From: CAVROP01 sp050008495
Lineage (GTDB): Bacteria > Acidobacteriota > Terriglobia > UBA7540
Direction: 5' to 3'
DNA length: 64,000 bases
NCBI GenBank assembly: GCA_050008495.1
Contig: JBEKMN010000058.1
Location: forward strand, 1-64,000
Positions 9,516 through 17,982 of this stretch are shown here, piece after piece. Position numbers and translations under genes: made by a program. Each line of letters begins with the position of its first letter. Position 1 is the first letter of the stretch. The notes beneath the pieces were generated by a model. That model was not told where the DNA came from, did no database searches, and worked only from the letters and a program-made list of their open reading frames with translations.

Positions 9516-11219
9516 ATGTATCGTGCCGTATGTGTGACACTGGCTCTTTGTTTGAGCCCTCGTCCAGCTTTAGCCCTTCGCACCTCTCCTGACTGGGCGC
9601 CACGTGGCCAACCTCAAACTGCCCCAGCGGTCAACACACAAGGTCGCGCCCAACCGTCGGCAGAGCCTGACTCGCTTGACCTTTTGGAACAAGCTATAAG
9701 GTTCTACCGCAAAGGCGATTTCGACAGGGCCATCCAAAAGTACAAGGAACTACTCCAGGTGCGACCAAACTCGCCCGACGCCTATGCCGGACTAACCCGC
9801 GCCTATTTGAAGAAGAAGGATGTGGCAGACGCGTTCGATGCCACCACTAAAGGCCTGCAAATGGCCGATTCCCCAACCGTTCACGTCGCACTCGGAGAAG
9901 TCTACTTCCGCCAGGGGCAGATTGCTAAGGCGGAAGAGGAATGGGTGAAGGTCATCAACTCGGGCTACGAAAACGCTCGCGCCTACATGGGGCTGGCACG
10001 AGTGAGTTGGGCGCTTTCCAATTACAAGCGTGGCCGGAAAATGCTCGACAATGCGCACGACTTGGCCCCGGACGACCCCGACATCAGGAAGTTATGGGTG
10101 GGAACACTGAACCGCGCCAAACGCATAGAATACCTGCAGCAGTACCTCGCGGGTGAAAGCAACGATGACGCGGAAACGCGTGCCAGTCTGCAGCAGTATC
10201 TCAAATACCTGAAAGCGCGTGCGAAGGATCCGCGGGGTGCGTGCCACCTTATTGGCGAGACTGCTGGTACTGAACTGAAGTTGATCCCGGTCGGGGAAGA
10301 CCTGGAGCACCTTCGAGGATTCGGCCTCTCCGTGGCACTAAATGGTAAGAAATCCCTATTGCTTCTCGACACCGGCTCATCAGGAGTCATGATCGACCAT
10401 AAGTTGGCACGAAAAGCCGAGGTGACCGAACTCTCAGGGAAAGAGATTGGTGGCATAGGGGATAAGGGCACCAAAAGCGGTCATATGGGGCTGGCGGACT
10501 CATTGAAGATAGGCGAGTTGGAGTTCAAGAACTGTCCGGTGGAGATACTGGAGCAGACCTCTGTAATTGGACACGATGGACTGATCGGAGCTGACGTCTT
10601 CACCGCTTTCCTTGTCGACATCGATTTCGGCAATGGGAAGCTGCACTTGAAGCAACTCCCCAAGCGGCCCGGGGAAGCTGAGACGATTTCTTTGCCAACC
10701 GGCTGGGAAGATTCCGGTTCCTCGGGAGAAGAACCTCCAGGCAAGACCTCCGAGGTTTCAACGCCCCTTCGCCCTGGCCCTCAAGACAGCTACGTCGCGC
10801 CGGAAATGCATTCCTACACGAAGTTCTATCGCTTCGGGCATAGTATGCTTCTGCCGACTTCGATCGGCGACGCACCTGTCAAACTATTCCTGCTCGACAC
10901 AGGATCTACTAACAATTTGATCTCGCCGAGCGCAGCGAAGGAGGTCACCAAGGTGCATGGCGACGCACGCACCATCAAGGGCCTTAGCGGTTCAGTAAAA
11001 AACGTGTACCGGGCTGACAAGGCCGTACTTCGGTTTGCTCACATGCGGCAGGAGAATCAAGACCTGATGGCGATTGACATGACGTACATCAGCGACAGAA
11101 TTGGGACGGAAGTTTCGGGTGTCCTCGGTTTCGAGGTGCTGCACCTTCTCGACATGAAGATAGACTACCGCGACGGCCTGGTAGACTTCAGCCTTGATCC
11201 CAAACGCCGGTATCATTGA
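9516..11219 (+). CDS. Exported TPR protein with two retropepsin-like aspartic protease domains
   Basis: A signal peptide (MYRAVCVTLALCLSPRPALAL) is followed by about 200 residues of tetratricopeptide repeats. Two clan-AA (pepsin/retropepsin-like) domains follow, each with a catalytic DTGS motif: LLLLDTGSSG with Asp285 and LFLLDTGSTN with Asp461. Each DTGS domain is half an active site, so the two could pair within one chain (inference). The ATG at 9516 has GGAGG six bases upstream; an in-frame TTG at 9501 is rejected. Length is 567 residues. Two protease domains in one TPR protein is unusual; bacterial relatives usually carry one. Substrates are unknown. Confidence 0.8.
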   Translation: MYRAVCVTLALCLSPRPALALRTSPDWAPRGQPQTAPAVNTQGRAQPSAEPDSLDLLEQAIRFYRKGDFDRAIQKYKELLQVRPNSPDAYAGLTRAYLKKKDVADAFDATTKGLQMADSPTVHVALGEVYFRQGQIAKAEEEWVKVINSGYENARAYMGLARVSWALSNYKRGRKMLDNAHDLAPDDPDIRKLWVGTLNRAKRIEYLQQYLAGESNDDAETRASLQQYLKYLKARAKDPRGACHLIGETAGTELKLIPVGEDLEHLRGFGLSVALNGKKSLLLLDTGSSGVMIDHKLARKAEVTELSGKEIGGIGDKGTKSGHMGLADSLKIGELEFKNCPVEILEQTSVIGHDGLIGADVFTAFLVDIDFGNGKLHLKQLPKRPGEAETISLPTGWEDSGSSGEEPPGKTSEVSTPLRPGPQDSYVAPEMHSYTKFYRFGHSMLLPTSIGDAPVKLFLLDTGSTNNLISPSAAKEVTKVHGDARTIKGLSGSVKNVYRADKAVLRFAHMRQENQDLMAIDMTYISDRIGTEVSGVLGFEVLHLLDMKIDYRDGLVDFSLDPKRRYH

Positions 11220-11502
11220 ATTCTCCCTTTCGCACTTTCGTCACAAACATACGAGCACTTGAAACTCCGCGGGGGTTGCCGGGTTCTCACCCTCTGGGGC
11301 AATACCCAGCTAAGCTCAAGTCTCTTCTGGCTCGAAACTTTTTCTAAGGCCCTGACGTAAGTTAAATAGAGATTGTAGATAGGACCGAGTTTACCGGCTC
11401 AGTCTGATGGTGTAGAATGTCGATTAATAACCTCTTGGGGGTTCGCGAGCGCGACAAACAAGCGCCGCTGTTACAGGAAGCAGCCTCCTGCCAAAGAGCA
11501 GA
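11220..11502. other. Intergenic region without visible genes
   Basis: Nothing recognisable apart from short AT-richer stretches around 11340-11430 that could hold the promoter of the permease pair. No repeat or RNA gene was identified. Confidence 0.4.
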
Positions 11503-12819
11503 ATGAAAGTTGCCAACGTGGCCACTGTCATCACTCAAGCCCGGACTGCCATCGTCGAATCGCGAGCTCCACTGCGCTCGCAGACCAGTTTCTGGGTTGC
11601 GGTTCGCGAAGCCTTCTGGAATGCTCTCGGTGAACTCCGCAGCCACAAGCTGCGATCTTTTCTCACTCTGCTTGGTGTCGTCATCGCCACCACCACGCTC
11701 ATTGTCGTGATGTCGGTGGTGAACGGCATGAACGTCTACATTGCCACCAAGATCGCCAATCTGGGCACCAACACCTTCGTGCTGTTTCAGTTCAGGTGGG
11801 CAACAGGCTACGATACCTATTTGAAAGCGTTGAGGCGCAACAAGCCCATCCGCATCGAGGAATACGAGTATCTGCGGGAGGCGCTGCCCGGCTATGAGGC
11901 CATGAGCGCCATCGCACAACTGAATCCCGGCCCCCAGGCGCGCTACCAGGGACATTCGATCGATGAAGTAACGCTGATGGGAATCACTCCCAGCCATGTC
12001 GACATCGGCAGGGAAAAGGCGCTTTACGGCCGCTACATTTCAGACCAGGACTACCGCCACAACGAGCGGGTCTGTTTTATTGGCCAGGACATCGTGGATA
12101 AGCTCTTTCCGGCGGTCGATCCGATCGGCAAGGAATTACTGGTGGGTGGGCAGAGCTTCCGCATCATCGGCGTGGCGGATAGGGTAGGCTCCGCGTTTGG
12201 CATCAGCGAGGACAACTTCGTTTTTGTCCCGCTCGGCACTTTCCGCGACCTTTATATGCCGCGCCTGGATCTCATGGTTTTCATCAAGGCGCCCGACTCG
12301 AAACACATGATGGAGCTCGAAGATGAAACTGAAGTCCTGATGCGGGCGCGCCGCCACATCCCCTACCACGACGACGACACCTTCGGCATCAACGCCTCCG
12401 AAACGCTGATGAACGCTTGGAAAAACCTTACCGGCAGCATTTTTGCCGTCACCATCGGTGTGGTGGCGGTGTTCATGGTGGTGGGCGGCATTGTGATCAT
12501 GAACATTATGCTGGCGACCGTCACCGAGCGCACGCATGAGATAGGGATTCGCAAGTCGGTGGGGGCGCGGCGTCGCGACATCCTCTGGCAGTTCGTGTTC
12601 GAGGCCGCGGCCTTAGCTTTTACCGGCGGGACGGCGGGAGTACTCCTTGCCTACTTCATCGCCTGGCTGGTGGCGCAGGTTTTCACTGCCTCGGTGCCGT
12701 TGAGCGCGGTGATCGTGGGGATCACCCTGTCAACTCTGGTCGGGCTTTTTTTTGGGATCTATCCGGCGATGCGGGCGGCTGCACTTGACCCCATCCAGGC
12801 GCTGCGCGCGGAGAAATAG
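11503..12819 (+). CDS. MacB-type ABC transporter permease (FtsX domain)
   Basis: Inner-membrane permease of the MacB/FtsX class. A first transmembrane helix follows SHKLRSFLTLLGVVIATTTL. A large MacB periplasmic domain of about 230 residues comes next, then three C-terminal helices with the FtsX signature VTERTHEIGIRKSVGARRRDI. Length is 438 residues. MacB-family permeases couple cytoplasmic ATP hydrolysis to periplasmic movement (peptide, antibiotic or lipoprotein export). No ATPase gene is adjacent. The following paralogue starts one base after the stop, so the pair probably forms a heterodimer. Confidence 0.88.
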   Translation: MKVANVATVITQARTAIVESRAPLRSQTSFWVAVREAFWNALGELRSHKLRSFLTLLGVVIATTTLIVVMSVVNGMNVYIATKIANLGTNTFVLFQFRWATGYDTYLKALRRNKPIRIEEYEYLREALPGYEAMSAIAQLNPGPQARYQGHSIDEVTLMGITPSHVDIGREKALYGRYISDQDYRHNERVCFIGQDIVDKLFPAVDPIGKELLVGGQSFRIIGVADRVGSAFGISEDNFVFVPLGTFRDLYMPRLDLMVFIKAPDSKHMMELEDETEVLMRARRHIPYHDDDTFGINASETLMNAWKNLTGSIFAVTIGVVAVFMVVGGIVIMNIMLATVTERTHEIGIRKSVGARRRDILWQFVFEAAALAFTGGTAGVLLAYFIAWLVAQVFTASVPLSAVIVGITLSTLVGLFFGIYPAMRAAALDPIQALRAEK

Positions 12820-12820
12820 C

Positions 12821-14080
12821 ATGATGACTTACTGGCGAGCGGTCGGCGAGAACCTGGTGCTGGCGCTCGACACTCTACGCACGCACAAGTTCCGGGCGTT
12901 TCTCACAGTGTTAGGCGTCCTCATCGGCACCACTACGGTGATTGCCGTGGCCTCCATCATCCAGGGACTCGATGCCCAGTTGGTGCAGGTCGCCGAGCAG
13001 TACGGCACCAATGTGCTTTGGATTTACAAGCTCCAGATGGGGACGCCGCACCGCCTGACCCGCGAGGAGCGCCTGCGCAAATCCCTCAGTTTCGAAGACG
13101 CTCAGGCGATCAGGGAGCAGTGCCCAGACGTCCAGGAAGTGTCGGTGGCCCTCTTCCAGCAGATCAGTGACTTTGGCCTGCCACCCTCCACGGCGCGCTA
13201 CAAGGGCCGCGAGATGGCGGGCGCACAATTCATGGGCGTGGATGCCAACTACATGGCTCTGTCGAATTCGGAGCTGGCAGACGGCCGCTTTATCACGCCG
13301 GCGGACGACCTTCACCGCCGCGACGTGGTGGTTATTGCCAACAATGTGGTGGAACGCCTGTTCAAGCCCGACGACCCGGTCGGCAAAGAAATGGTCGTGG
13401 ACGGGCACGCGTTCGAAGTCATCGGCACCCTCCAAAAGTACAAGGGTTTCCTGGGAGACAGTCCCGATGATAATGATATCTTCATACCCTACTGGACCTA
13501 CAAGAAGCTCTACCCCGACGCTAAAGATCACTTCCTCAGCGTCCTGGTGTACCGTGGAAGAATGGATGCCGCGCAAGATGAAGTGCGCGGCTTGCTGCGT
13601 CGCCGCCGCCACGTGAAACTTTCCGATCCCGACAATTTCGGGATCTCGACGGCGGAGTCGCTGATCTCCGACTTTCGCGCCATCATCGGCACCGTGGCGC
13701 TGGTGATGGTGGTGATCTCCTCGATTGGCCTGCTAGTGGGGGGCATCGGGGTAATGAACATCATGCTGGTCTCGGTCACGGAGCGAACGCGCGAGATTGG
13801 AGTGCGGAAGGCCATCGGCGCGCGCCGTCGCGACATCACCTGGCAATTCCTGCTGGAAGCCATCGTGCTCACCGGCTCGGGCGGTCTCTTGGGAATTGCT
13901 GTGGGCTGGATGCTGAGCTTTATGATCCGACTCTTCGTGCCCGGCCTGCCGTCTACCGTGCCGCTCTGGTCCGTCGTGGCGGGCTTTGCCGTCGCGACGA
14001 GCATCGGCCTGTTCTTCGGACTTTGGCCGGCCATGAAGGCTGCCCGGCTCGACCCCATCGTGGCCCTGCGCTATGAGTGA
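12821..14080 (+). CDS. MacB-type ABC transporter permease, second subunit
   Basis: Paralogue of the preceding gene (419 residues) with the same plan: N-terminal helix after THKFRAFLTVLGVLIGTTTV, MacB periplasmic domain, then three helices with GGIGVMNIMLVSVTERTREIGVRKAIGARRRDI. The ATG pair at 12821/12824 lies one base after the upstream stop; upstream in-frame codons overlap the first permease and are rejected. The two subunits differ most in the periplasmic domain, which fits a heterodimeric transporter. The ATPase must be encoded elsewhere. Confidence 0.88.
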   Translation: MMTYWRAVGENLVLALDTLRTHKFRAFLTVLGVLIGTTTVIAVASIIQGLDAQLVQVAEQYGTNVLWIYKLQMGTPHRLTREERLRKSLSFEDAQAIREQCPDVQEVSVALFQQISDFGLPPSTARYKGREMAGAQFMGVDANYMALSNSELADGRFITPADDLHRRDVVVIANNVVERLFKPDDPVGKEMVVDGHAFEVIGTLQKYKGFLGDSPDDNDIFIPYWTYKKLYPDAKDHFLSVLVYRGRMDAAQDEVRGLLRRRRHVKLSDPDNFGISTAESLISDFRAIIGTVALVMVVISSIGLLVGGIGVMNIMLVSVTERTREIGVRKAIGARRRDITWQFLLEAIVLTGSGGLLGIAVGWMLSFMIRLFVPGLPSTVPLWSVVAGFAVATSIGLFFGLWPAMKAARLDPIVALRYE

Positions 14081-14120
14081 AAGATCCGTTTTTGGCCGGA
14101 GGCAATCCTCGTGGTTGCCT

Positions 14121-14150
14121 GAGGGCGGCCAGAGGGGCCGCCCCTACAAC
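14121..14150. repeat. Palindrome GGGCGGCC/GGCCGCCC with CCCCTAC end
   Basis: 8-bp perfect inverted repeat at 14123-14130 and 14136-14143, five-base loop, followed by CTAC as in the GTAGGGGC family. It sits between converging genes and could act as a bidirectional terminator, but no T-tract follows. Confidence 0.5.
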
Positions 14151-15502
14151 TTCCTGCCCTTAATCGTGGCCTCAAGCTCTCCTCGCGCCAGTCGAATCGA
14201 AATATCGCTGCCCAGAGCTACTGCCTCTGCGTCACGGACGATCTTGCCGGCGGCGTCTCGAGTGACCGAGTATCCCCGCTGAAGGAGCCCTAGCGGGTTC
14301 CGCTCCTTCAGAATGGCCTCCCCGTGCGCCAGCCGGGTGTGTCTCTCCGTCAGGAAGCGACGGAAAGCGGAATCAAATCGTCCCCAGCGGTCGTCCAGCG
14401 CGGCGCGCTTCAAGCCCAAGAGCCGCCGGAAATCGTATCTAACCACCCCCGCCGAAGCTCGCAGCCATTCCTGTCTGGCCTCATTCAACCGGGAGCGCAT
14501 CGAACGATCCAGCGATGCGACGCCGTCATCCACCTGCTGGGCCCTTTCAGCAATCCTGGTCGCGACCGTCTGAAAGGCGTGGTGCATGCGCAGTTCCGTC
14601 AGCCGTTGCCGGGCTTCGGAGAGTTGCAGCCGGATCATCTGGGCCATGTGGCGGGCGCGATTTTCCAGCTCCGCAATGAAGTCCTGCTTGCGGTGGACGA
14701 CCAGCTCGGCGGCAGCGGAAGGCGTGGGCGCGCGCAGGTCGGCGACGAAATCTGCGATCGTAAAATCCGTTTCGTGACCTACGGCGGAGATTACCGGAAT
14801 TCCGGAAGCCGCGATGGCCCTCGCCACCACTTCTTCGTTGAACGCCCAGAGGTCTTCGAGCGATCCCCCGCCGCGCGCCACGATGATCACTTCGACGCTC
14901 TGCTCGCGGTTAAAGAATGTCACACCTTCGACAATCTCCTCCGCCGCGCCCTCGCCCTGCACTTTGACCGGATAAAGCAGCACGCTCATATTTCGGAAGC
15001 GGCGGCGCAGCACACGCAGAATGTCGCGAATCACTGCGCCGGTGGGCGATGTCACCACGCCGATGGTCCGCGGCAGCACGGGCAGGGGCTTCTTGCGGGC
15101 AGTATCGAATAAGCCCTCGGCGGCAAGCTTCTGTTTGAGCTGCTCGAAGGCCAGTTGCAGCGCGCCCAGGCCGGCAGGCTCGAGGTATTCAACGTAAAGC
15201 TGATACTCGCCTCGCGCCTCGTACACGCTCAAATGGCCGCGCGCGATCACTGCAATGCCGTCCTGGGGTTTGAATTTCAGATACCGTGCCTGGTTGCGGA
15301 AGCACACCGCGCGGAGCTGGGCGGTCGCGTCCTTGAGCGTGAAATAGAGATGGCCGGACGCGGCGGGCCGGAAGTTTGATACTTCTCCAGTCACCCATAC
15401 GTCCTTATATTGCCGCTCCAGCAGGTCTTTGATTTCCCGGCTCAGCTCGGAGATGCTGAAAATCTTCCGCGTTGGGCCGAAGTTGAGAAGTGCTTGTTCC
15501 AT
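14144..15502 (-). CDS. xseA: Exodeoxyribonuclease VII large subunit
   Basis: Catalytic subunit of the exonuclease that degrades single-stranded DNA to oligonucleotides in repair. The N-terminal OB-fold contains VWVTGEVSNFRPAASGHLYFTLKD. The catalytic domain has PRTIGVVTSPTGAVIRDIL, ARGGGSLEDLWAFNEE and PVISAVGHETDFTIADFVAD. A coiled coil and the C-terminal GYSVTRDAAGKIVRD follow. The 452 residues are normal. No xseB small-subunit gene lies next to it, which is unusual because the two are often adjacent. Confidence 0.96.
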   Translation of the reverse strand: MEQALLNFGPTRKIFSISELSREIKDLLERQYKDVWVTGEVSNFRPAASGHLYFTLKDATAQLRAVCFRNQARYLKFKPQDGIAVIARGHLSVYEARGEYQLYVEYLEPAGLGALQLAFEQLKQKLAAEGLFDTARKKPLPVLPRTIGVVTSPTGAVIRDILRVLRRRFRNMSVLLYPVKVQGEGAAEEIVEGVTFFNREQSVEVIIVARGGGSLEDLWAFNEEVVARAIAASGIPVISAVGHETDFTIADFVADLRAPTPSAAAELVVHRKQDFIAELENRARHMAQMIRLQLSEARQRLTELRMHHAFQTVATRIAERAQQVDDGVASLDRSMRSRLNEARQEWLRASAGVVRYDFRRLLGLKRAALDDRWGRFDSAFRRFLTERHTRLAHGEAILKERNPLGLLQRGYSVTRDAAGKIVRDAEAVALGSDISIRLARGELEATIKGRKL

Positions 15503-15596
15503 GTAAGAAGTCGTCAGTTCTCAGTCGTCAGTTATCAGTCAAACCCGGTCCAATATGCAGGACTGAAAACTGACGACCGATGACTGAAAACTTTGC
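15503..15596. repeat. Degenerate CAGTCGTCAGTTATCAGTC word repeats upstream of xseA
   Basis: Two mirrored clusters: GTCGTCAGTTCTCAGTCGTC with TCAGTTATCAGTC near 15509-15540, and GGACTGAAAACTGACGACC with GATGACTGAAAACT near 15562-15593. They form an imperfect inverted arrangement. No gene. Confidence 0.6.
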
Positions 15597-15833
15597 TCAC
15601 CGCCTCGTAAAATGCGAAATGATCCAAAGCACCAGGGTCAAGACTACGCTCAACAGCATGCACGTGACGATGGGAAAGTAGAAGTGCAGGTTCTTGCCTT
15701 TGTACACGATATCACCCGGCAGCCGCCCCAGGCCAAAAAGCGAGAACCGCGCGCCCGCCATCAGCAACAATCCGGCAGCAACCAGCAGCACGCCGACAAC
15801 GAGCAGCAATTTGCCGAGCTGGAAAGGCAGCAT
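15597..15833 (-). CDS. DUF2905 small membrane protein
   Basis: 78-residue protein with two transmembrane helices. It matches the DUF2905 family: GKLLLVVGVLLVAAGLLLM, then the conserved FGLGRLPGDIVYKGKN linker, then a second helix ending in HFTRR. Function is unknown. Members often sit near ruvB or queA; here the gene is between xseA and an unknown gene. Confidence 0.88.
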   Translation of the reverse strand: MLPFQLGKLLLVVGVLLVAAGLLLMAGARFSLFGLGRLPGDIVYKGKNLHFYFPIVTCMLLSVVLTLVLWIISHFTRR

Positions 15834-15862
15834 AAAGACATTGTACTGGAAACTTCCGCGCT

Positions 15863-15922
15863 CGTAGCGCCGACCTTCAGGTCGGCAGTCCCCTCGGTGC
15901 TGACCTGAAGGTGAGCGCTACG
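15863..15922. repeat. REP-like palindromic element (CGTAGCGC...GCGCTACG)
   Basis: Arms CGTAGCGC at 15863-15870 and GCGCTACG at 15915-15922 enclose CCGACCTTCAGGTCGG and CTGACCTGAAGGT hairpins. It has the same design as 5525-5589. It overlaps the last codons of the upstream minus-strand gene (stop at 15918). Confidence 0.75.
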
Positions 15923-16526
15923 CCGCCAGAATGATTGCGGCGGCGAGCGCCGCCGTTTTGTGGTCCTTCGTCCAAGGCGGGCCGATGGAACTTCCCAAGC
16001 TTGAAACCCTGCGCTGCATTCGACTCGCCTCGTTCCCGAATGTCGTCCTGGCCCGGTCGTCGAGGTCTCGCTCTTTAATTGCCGTAACGGGAGCATCCAG
16101 GCGCTCACAAGCTTTCTTAACAGCATCGCGAAAGAACTCCCCCTCGGCCGTGTGAATCAAAGCATGCGACGCGAGAATTGCGGGGAGGGCTGGCAGGGGA
16201 CGGCCTGAGGCCAGAAGCACAGCGGAACCCGCAATTGAACATCGCCGCGCTTTCAAATCCTCGACCACCTCTTTAATAGCCTCGAAAGCCAGGCGCTCTG
16301 AGACGGCTGCACAGTTCGCAAGATAACTCGCCGCCTCTCGAAGTCCGAGACCCGCTGCGAAGTGATAGGGCTGCCTGGCCCCTGGGACGACGGGATCCGC
16401 AGTGACGATGCGCCTTCGGTCTAATACTTCTACCGAGTCTGCATCAGCGGAGATGGCCACCAGCACTCCCCAACCGGAATGCATCCGAAACCCGAGGGCT
16501 GCTCGCTTCACGCCGGAGGTTTTCAT
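15918..16526 (-). CDS. Conserved hypothetical protein
   Basis: About 202 residues from the ATG at 16526 (an in-frame ATG seven codons earlier is in repeat DNA). Soluble, without signal peptide. Notable stretches are RAALGFRMHSGWGVLVAIS at the N-terminus and RRRIVTADPVVPGARQPYHF. I do not recognise a named domain; the opening block and the internal tandem of small hydrophobic strands suggest a nucleotide-binding-like or RNase H-like fold, but this is speculative. Its C-terminal codons run into the REP-like element. It is co-directional with ndk and DUF2905. Confidence 0.6.
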   Translation of the reverse strand: MKTSGVKRAALGFRMHSGWGVLVAISADADSVEVLDRRRIVTADPVVPGARQPYHFAAGLGLREAASYLANCAAVSERLAFEAIKEVVEDLKARRCSIAGSAVLLASGRPLPALPAILASHALIHTAEGEFFRDAVKKACERLDAPVTAIKERDLDDRARTTFGNEASRMQRRVSSLGSSIGPPWTKDHKTAALAAAIILAA

Positions 16527-16539
16527 CAATGATTCAGGT

Positions 16540-16566
16540 GGGGGCAAGCCATGGCGTGCCCCTACG
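16540..16566. repeat. Palindrome of the GCACGCCATGGCGTGC family
   Basis: GGGGGCAAGCCATGGCGTGCCCCTAC, an imperfect copy of the perfect palindrome at 23526-23553. It lies between ndk and the upstream hypothetical gene. Confidence 0.65.
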
Positions 16567-16571
16567 GAGCT

Positions 16572-16994
16572 TCAGAACGTCAGGTCCACTCCCCGGAAGA
16601 AATAGCCGATCTCGTACGCGGCTGTCTCGGGAGCGTCCGAGCCGTGCACGGCATTGTGCTCGATATTCGTAGCGTAGAGCTGGCGAATGGTTCCGGCGGC
16701 GGCGTTGGCGGGATTGGTAGCGCCCATGACCTCGCGCAGGCGCGAAATAACCTGTTCGCCTTCCAGCACCATCACCAGGGCGCGGCCCGAGCTCATGAAC
16801 GTCGTGAGGCTCTCGAAGAAGGGCTTGCCGCGGTGCACCGCATAAAATCCTTCCGCCTCTTTCTTCGTAAGATTCACCAGGCGCGCCGAGACGATTTTAA
16901 AGTCATTCGTTTCGAAGATCTTAATGATGTCACCCATGTGCCCCGCCGCAACCGCGTCGGGCTTTATAATGGTCAAAGTACGCTCTATTGCCAT
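16572..16994 (-). CDS. ndk: Nucleoside-diphosphate kinase
   Basis: Balances NTP and dNTP pools by phosphate transfer through a phosphohistidine. The 140 residues match the family. RTLTIIKPDAVAAGHMGDII opens the protein and the active-site histidine is in NIEHNAVHGSDAPETA. It is co-directional with sucC and sucD; succinyl-CoA synthetase and Ndk are known to interact physically in some bacteria, which fits the order. Confidence 0.97.
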   Translation of the reverse strand: MAIERTLTIIKPDAVAAGHMGDIIKIFETNDFKIVSARLVNLTKKEAEGFYAVHRGKPFFESLTTFMSSGRALVMVLEGEQVISRLREVMGATNPANAAAGTIRQLYATNIEHNAVHGSDAPETAAYEIGYFFRGVDLTF

Positions 16995-17057
16995 ATGCTC
17001 CCCAAAAGCTTAAAGGTCAAAGGCTAAAGGATAAAGCGTAGGACCAACGTTTACCCT
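16995..17057. repeat. AAAGGTCAAAGGCTAAAGG word repeats
   Basis: Near 17007-17033 the words TTAAAGGTCAAAGGCTAAAGG run in tandem; near 17049-17073 TTTACCCTTCAACC and TTTACCCTTCA mirror them. This is the same type of degenerate repeat as at other gene junctions. Confidence 0.5.
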
Positions 17058-17936
17058 TCAACCTTTACCCTTCAGACTCGCCTTTAACGTCTCGCCAATC
17101 AGCGCCGGGCTCTCGGCGACCGCAATGCCCGCCGACTGGAGCGCTGCGATCTTATCCGCGGCCGTCCCCTTCCCGCCTGAAATGATGGCCCCCGCGTGGC
17201 CCATGCGGCGGCCCGGCGGCGCGGTGCGTCCGGCGATGAACCCCACCACGGGTTTCTTGACCTGCGCTTTAATGAAAGCTGCCGCTTCTTCTTCAGCCGT
17301 GCCACCGATCTCTCCAATCAAGACGATCCCGTGCGTTTCCGCGTCTTCATTGAACAGCCGCAGCACATCCACAAAGGTCGTTCCGATAATCGGGTCGCCG
17401 CCAATCCCGATGCAGGTAGACTGGCCGATGCCCAAGGCCGAAAGCTGGCCAACCGCCTCATAGGTCAGTGTTCCACTGCGCGAGACGACACCCACGCTTC
17501 CTTGCAGGTGGATGTGCCCCGGCATAATACCAATCTTGCACCTTCCGGGCGAAATAATACCGGGACAGTTGGGGCCGATCAGCCGCGTCTTGGTTCGCGA
17601 GAGATAATGCATCACGCGCGCCATGTCGAGCGTGGGGATACCCTCCGTGATGCAAACTACCAGCGGCAACCCGGCATCAGCCGCTTCCAGAATCGCGTCC
17701 GCAGCGAAGGGAGGCGGGACAAAAATCACAGAAGCATTTGCACCAGTCGCATCTCTAGCCGCCCCGACCGTATTGAACACCGGAATACCGTCAACGGTGC
17801 TCCCGCCCTTGCCCGGTGTTACCCCGGCCACCACTTTGGTACCGTACGCCACCGCTTGCTGCGTATGGAACGTGCCTTCGCGACCTGTGATGCCCTGCAC
17901 TAAAAGTCGTGTGTTTTCGTCAACGAGAATAGACAT
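17058..17936 (-). CDS. sucD: Succinyl-CoA synthetase alpha subunit
   Basis: TCA-cycle enzyme subunit that binds CoA and carries the phosphohistidine. The 292 residues include QGITGREGTFHTQQAVAYGT near the N-terminus, GPNCPGIISPGRCKIGIMPG, SRSGTLTYEAVGQL and the active-site histidine in GRRMGHAGAIISGGKGTA. It lies 46 bases after sucC, forming the usual sucCD pair. Confidence 0.97.
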   Translation of the reverse strand: MSILVDENTRLLVQGITGREGTFHTQQAVAYGTKVVAGVTPGKGGSTVDGIPVFNTVGAARDATGANASVIFVPPPFAADAILEAADAGLPLVVCITEGIPTLDMARVMHYLSRTKTRLIGPNCPGIISPGRCKIGIMPGHIHLQGSVGVVSRSGTLTYEAVGQLSALGIGQSTCIGIGGDPIIGTTFVDVLRLFNEDAETHGIVLIGEIGGTAEEEAAAFIKAQVKKPVVGFIAGRTAPPGRRMGHAGAIISGGKGTAADKIAALQSAGIAVAESPALIGETLKASLKGKG

Positions 17937-17982
17937 AGGATTGATTCATTGATCCATTGATTCATTAAAGGGATTCAATGAA
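17937..17982. repeat. GATTCATTGATCC word repeats between sucC and sucD
   Basis: ATTGATTCATTGATCCATTG, then ATTCATTAAAGGGATTCAATGAATC. Similar words (TTGATTCATTGAGCC) occur after trpD at 20425-20455. Part of it forms an inverted repeat (GATTCATT/AATGAATC). Confidence 0.6.
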
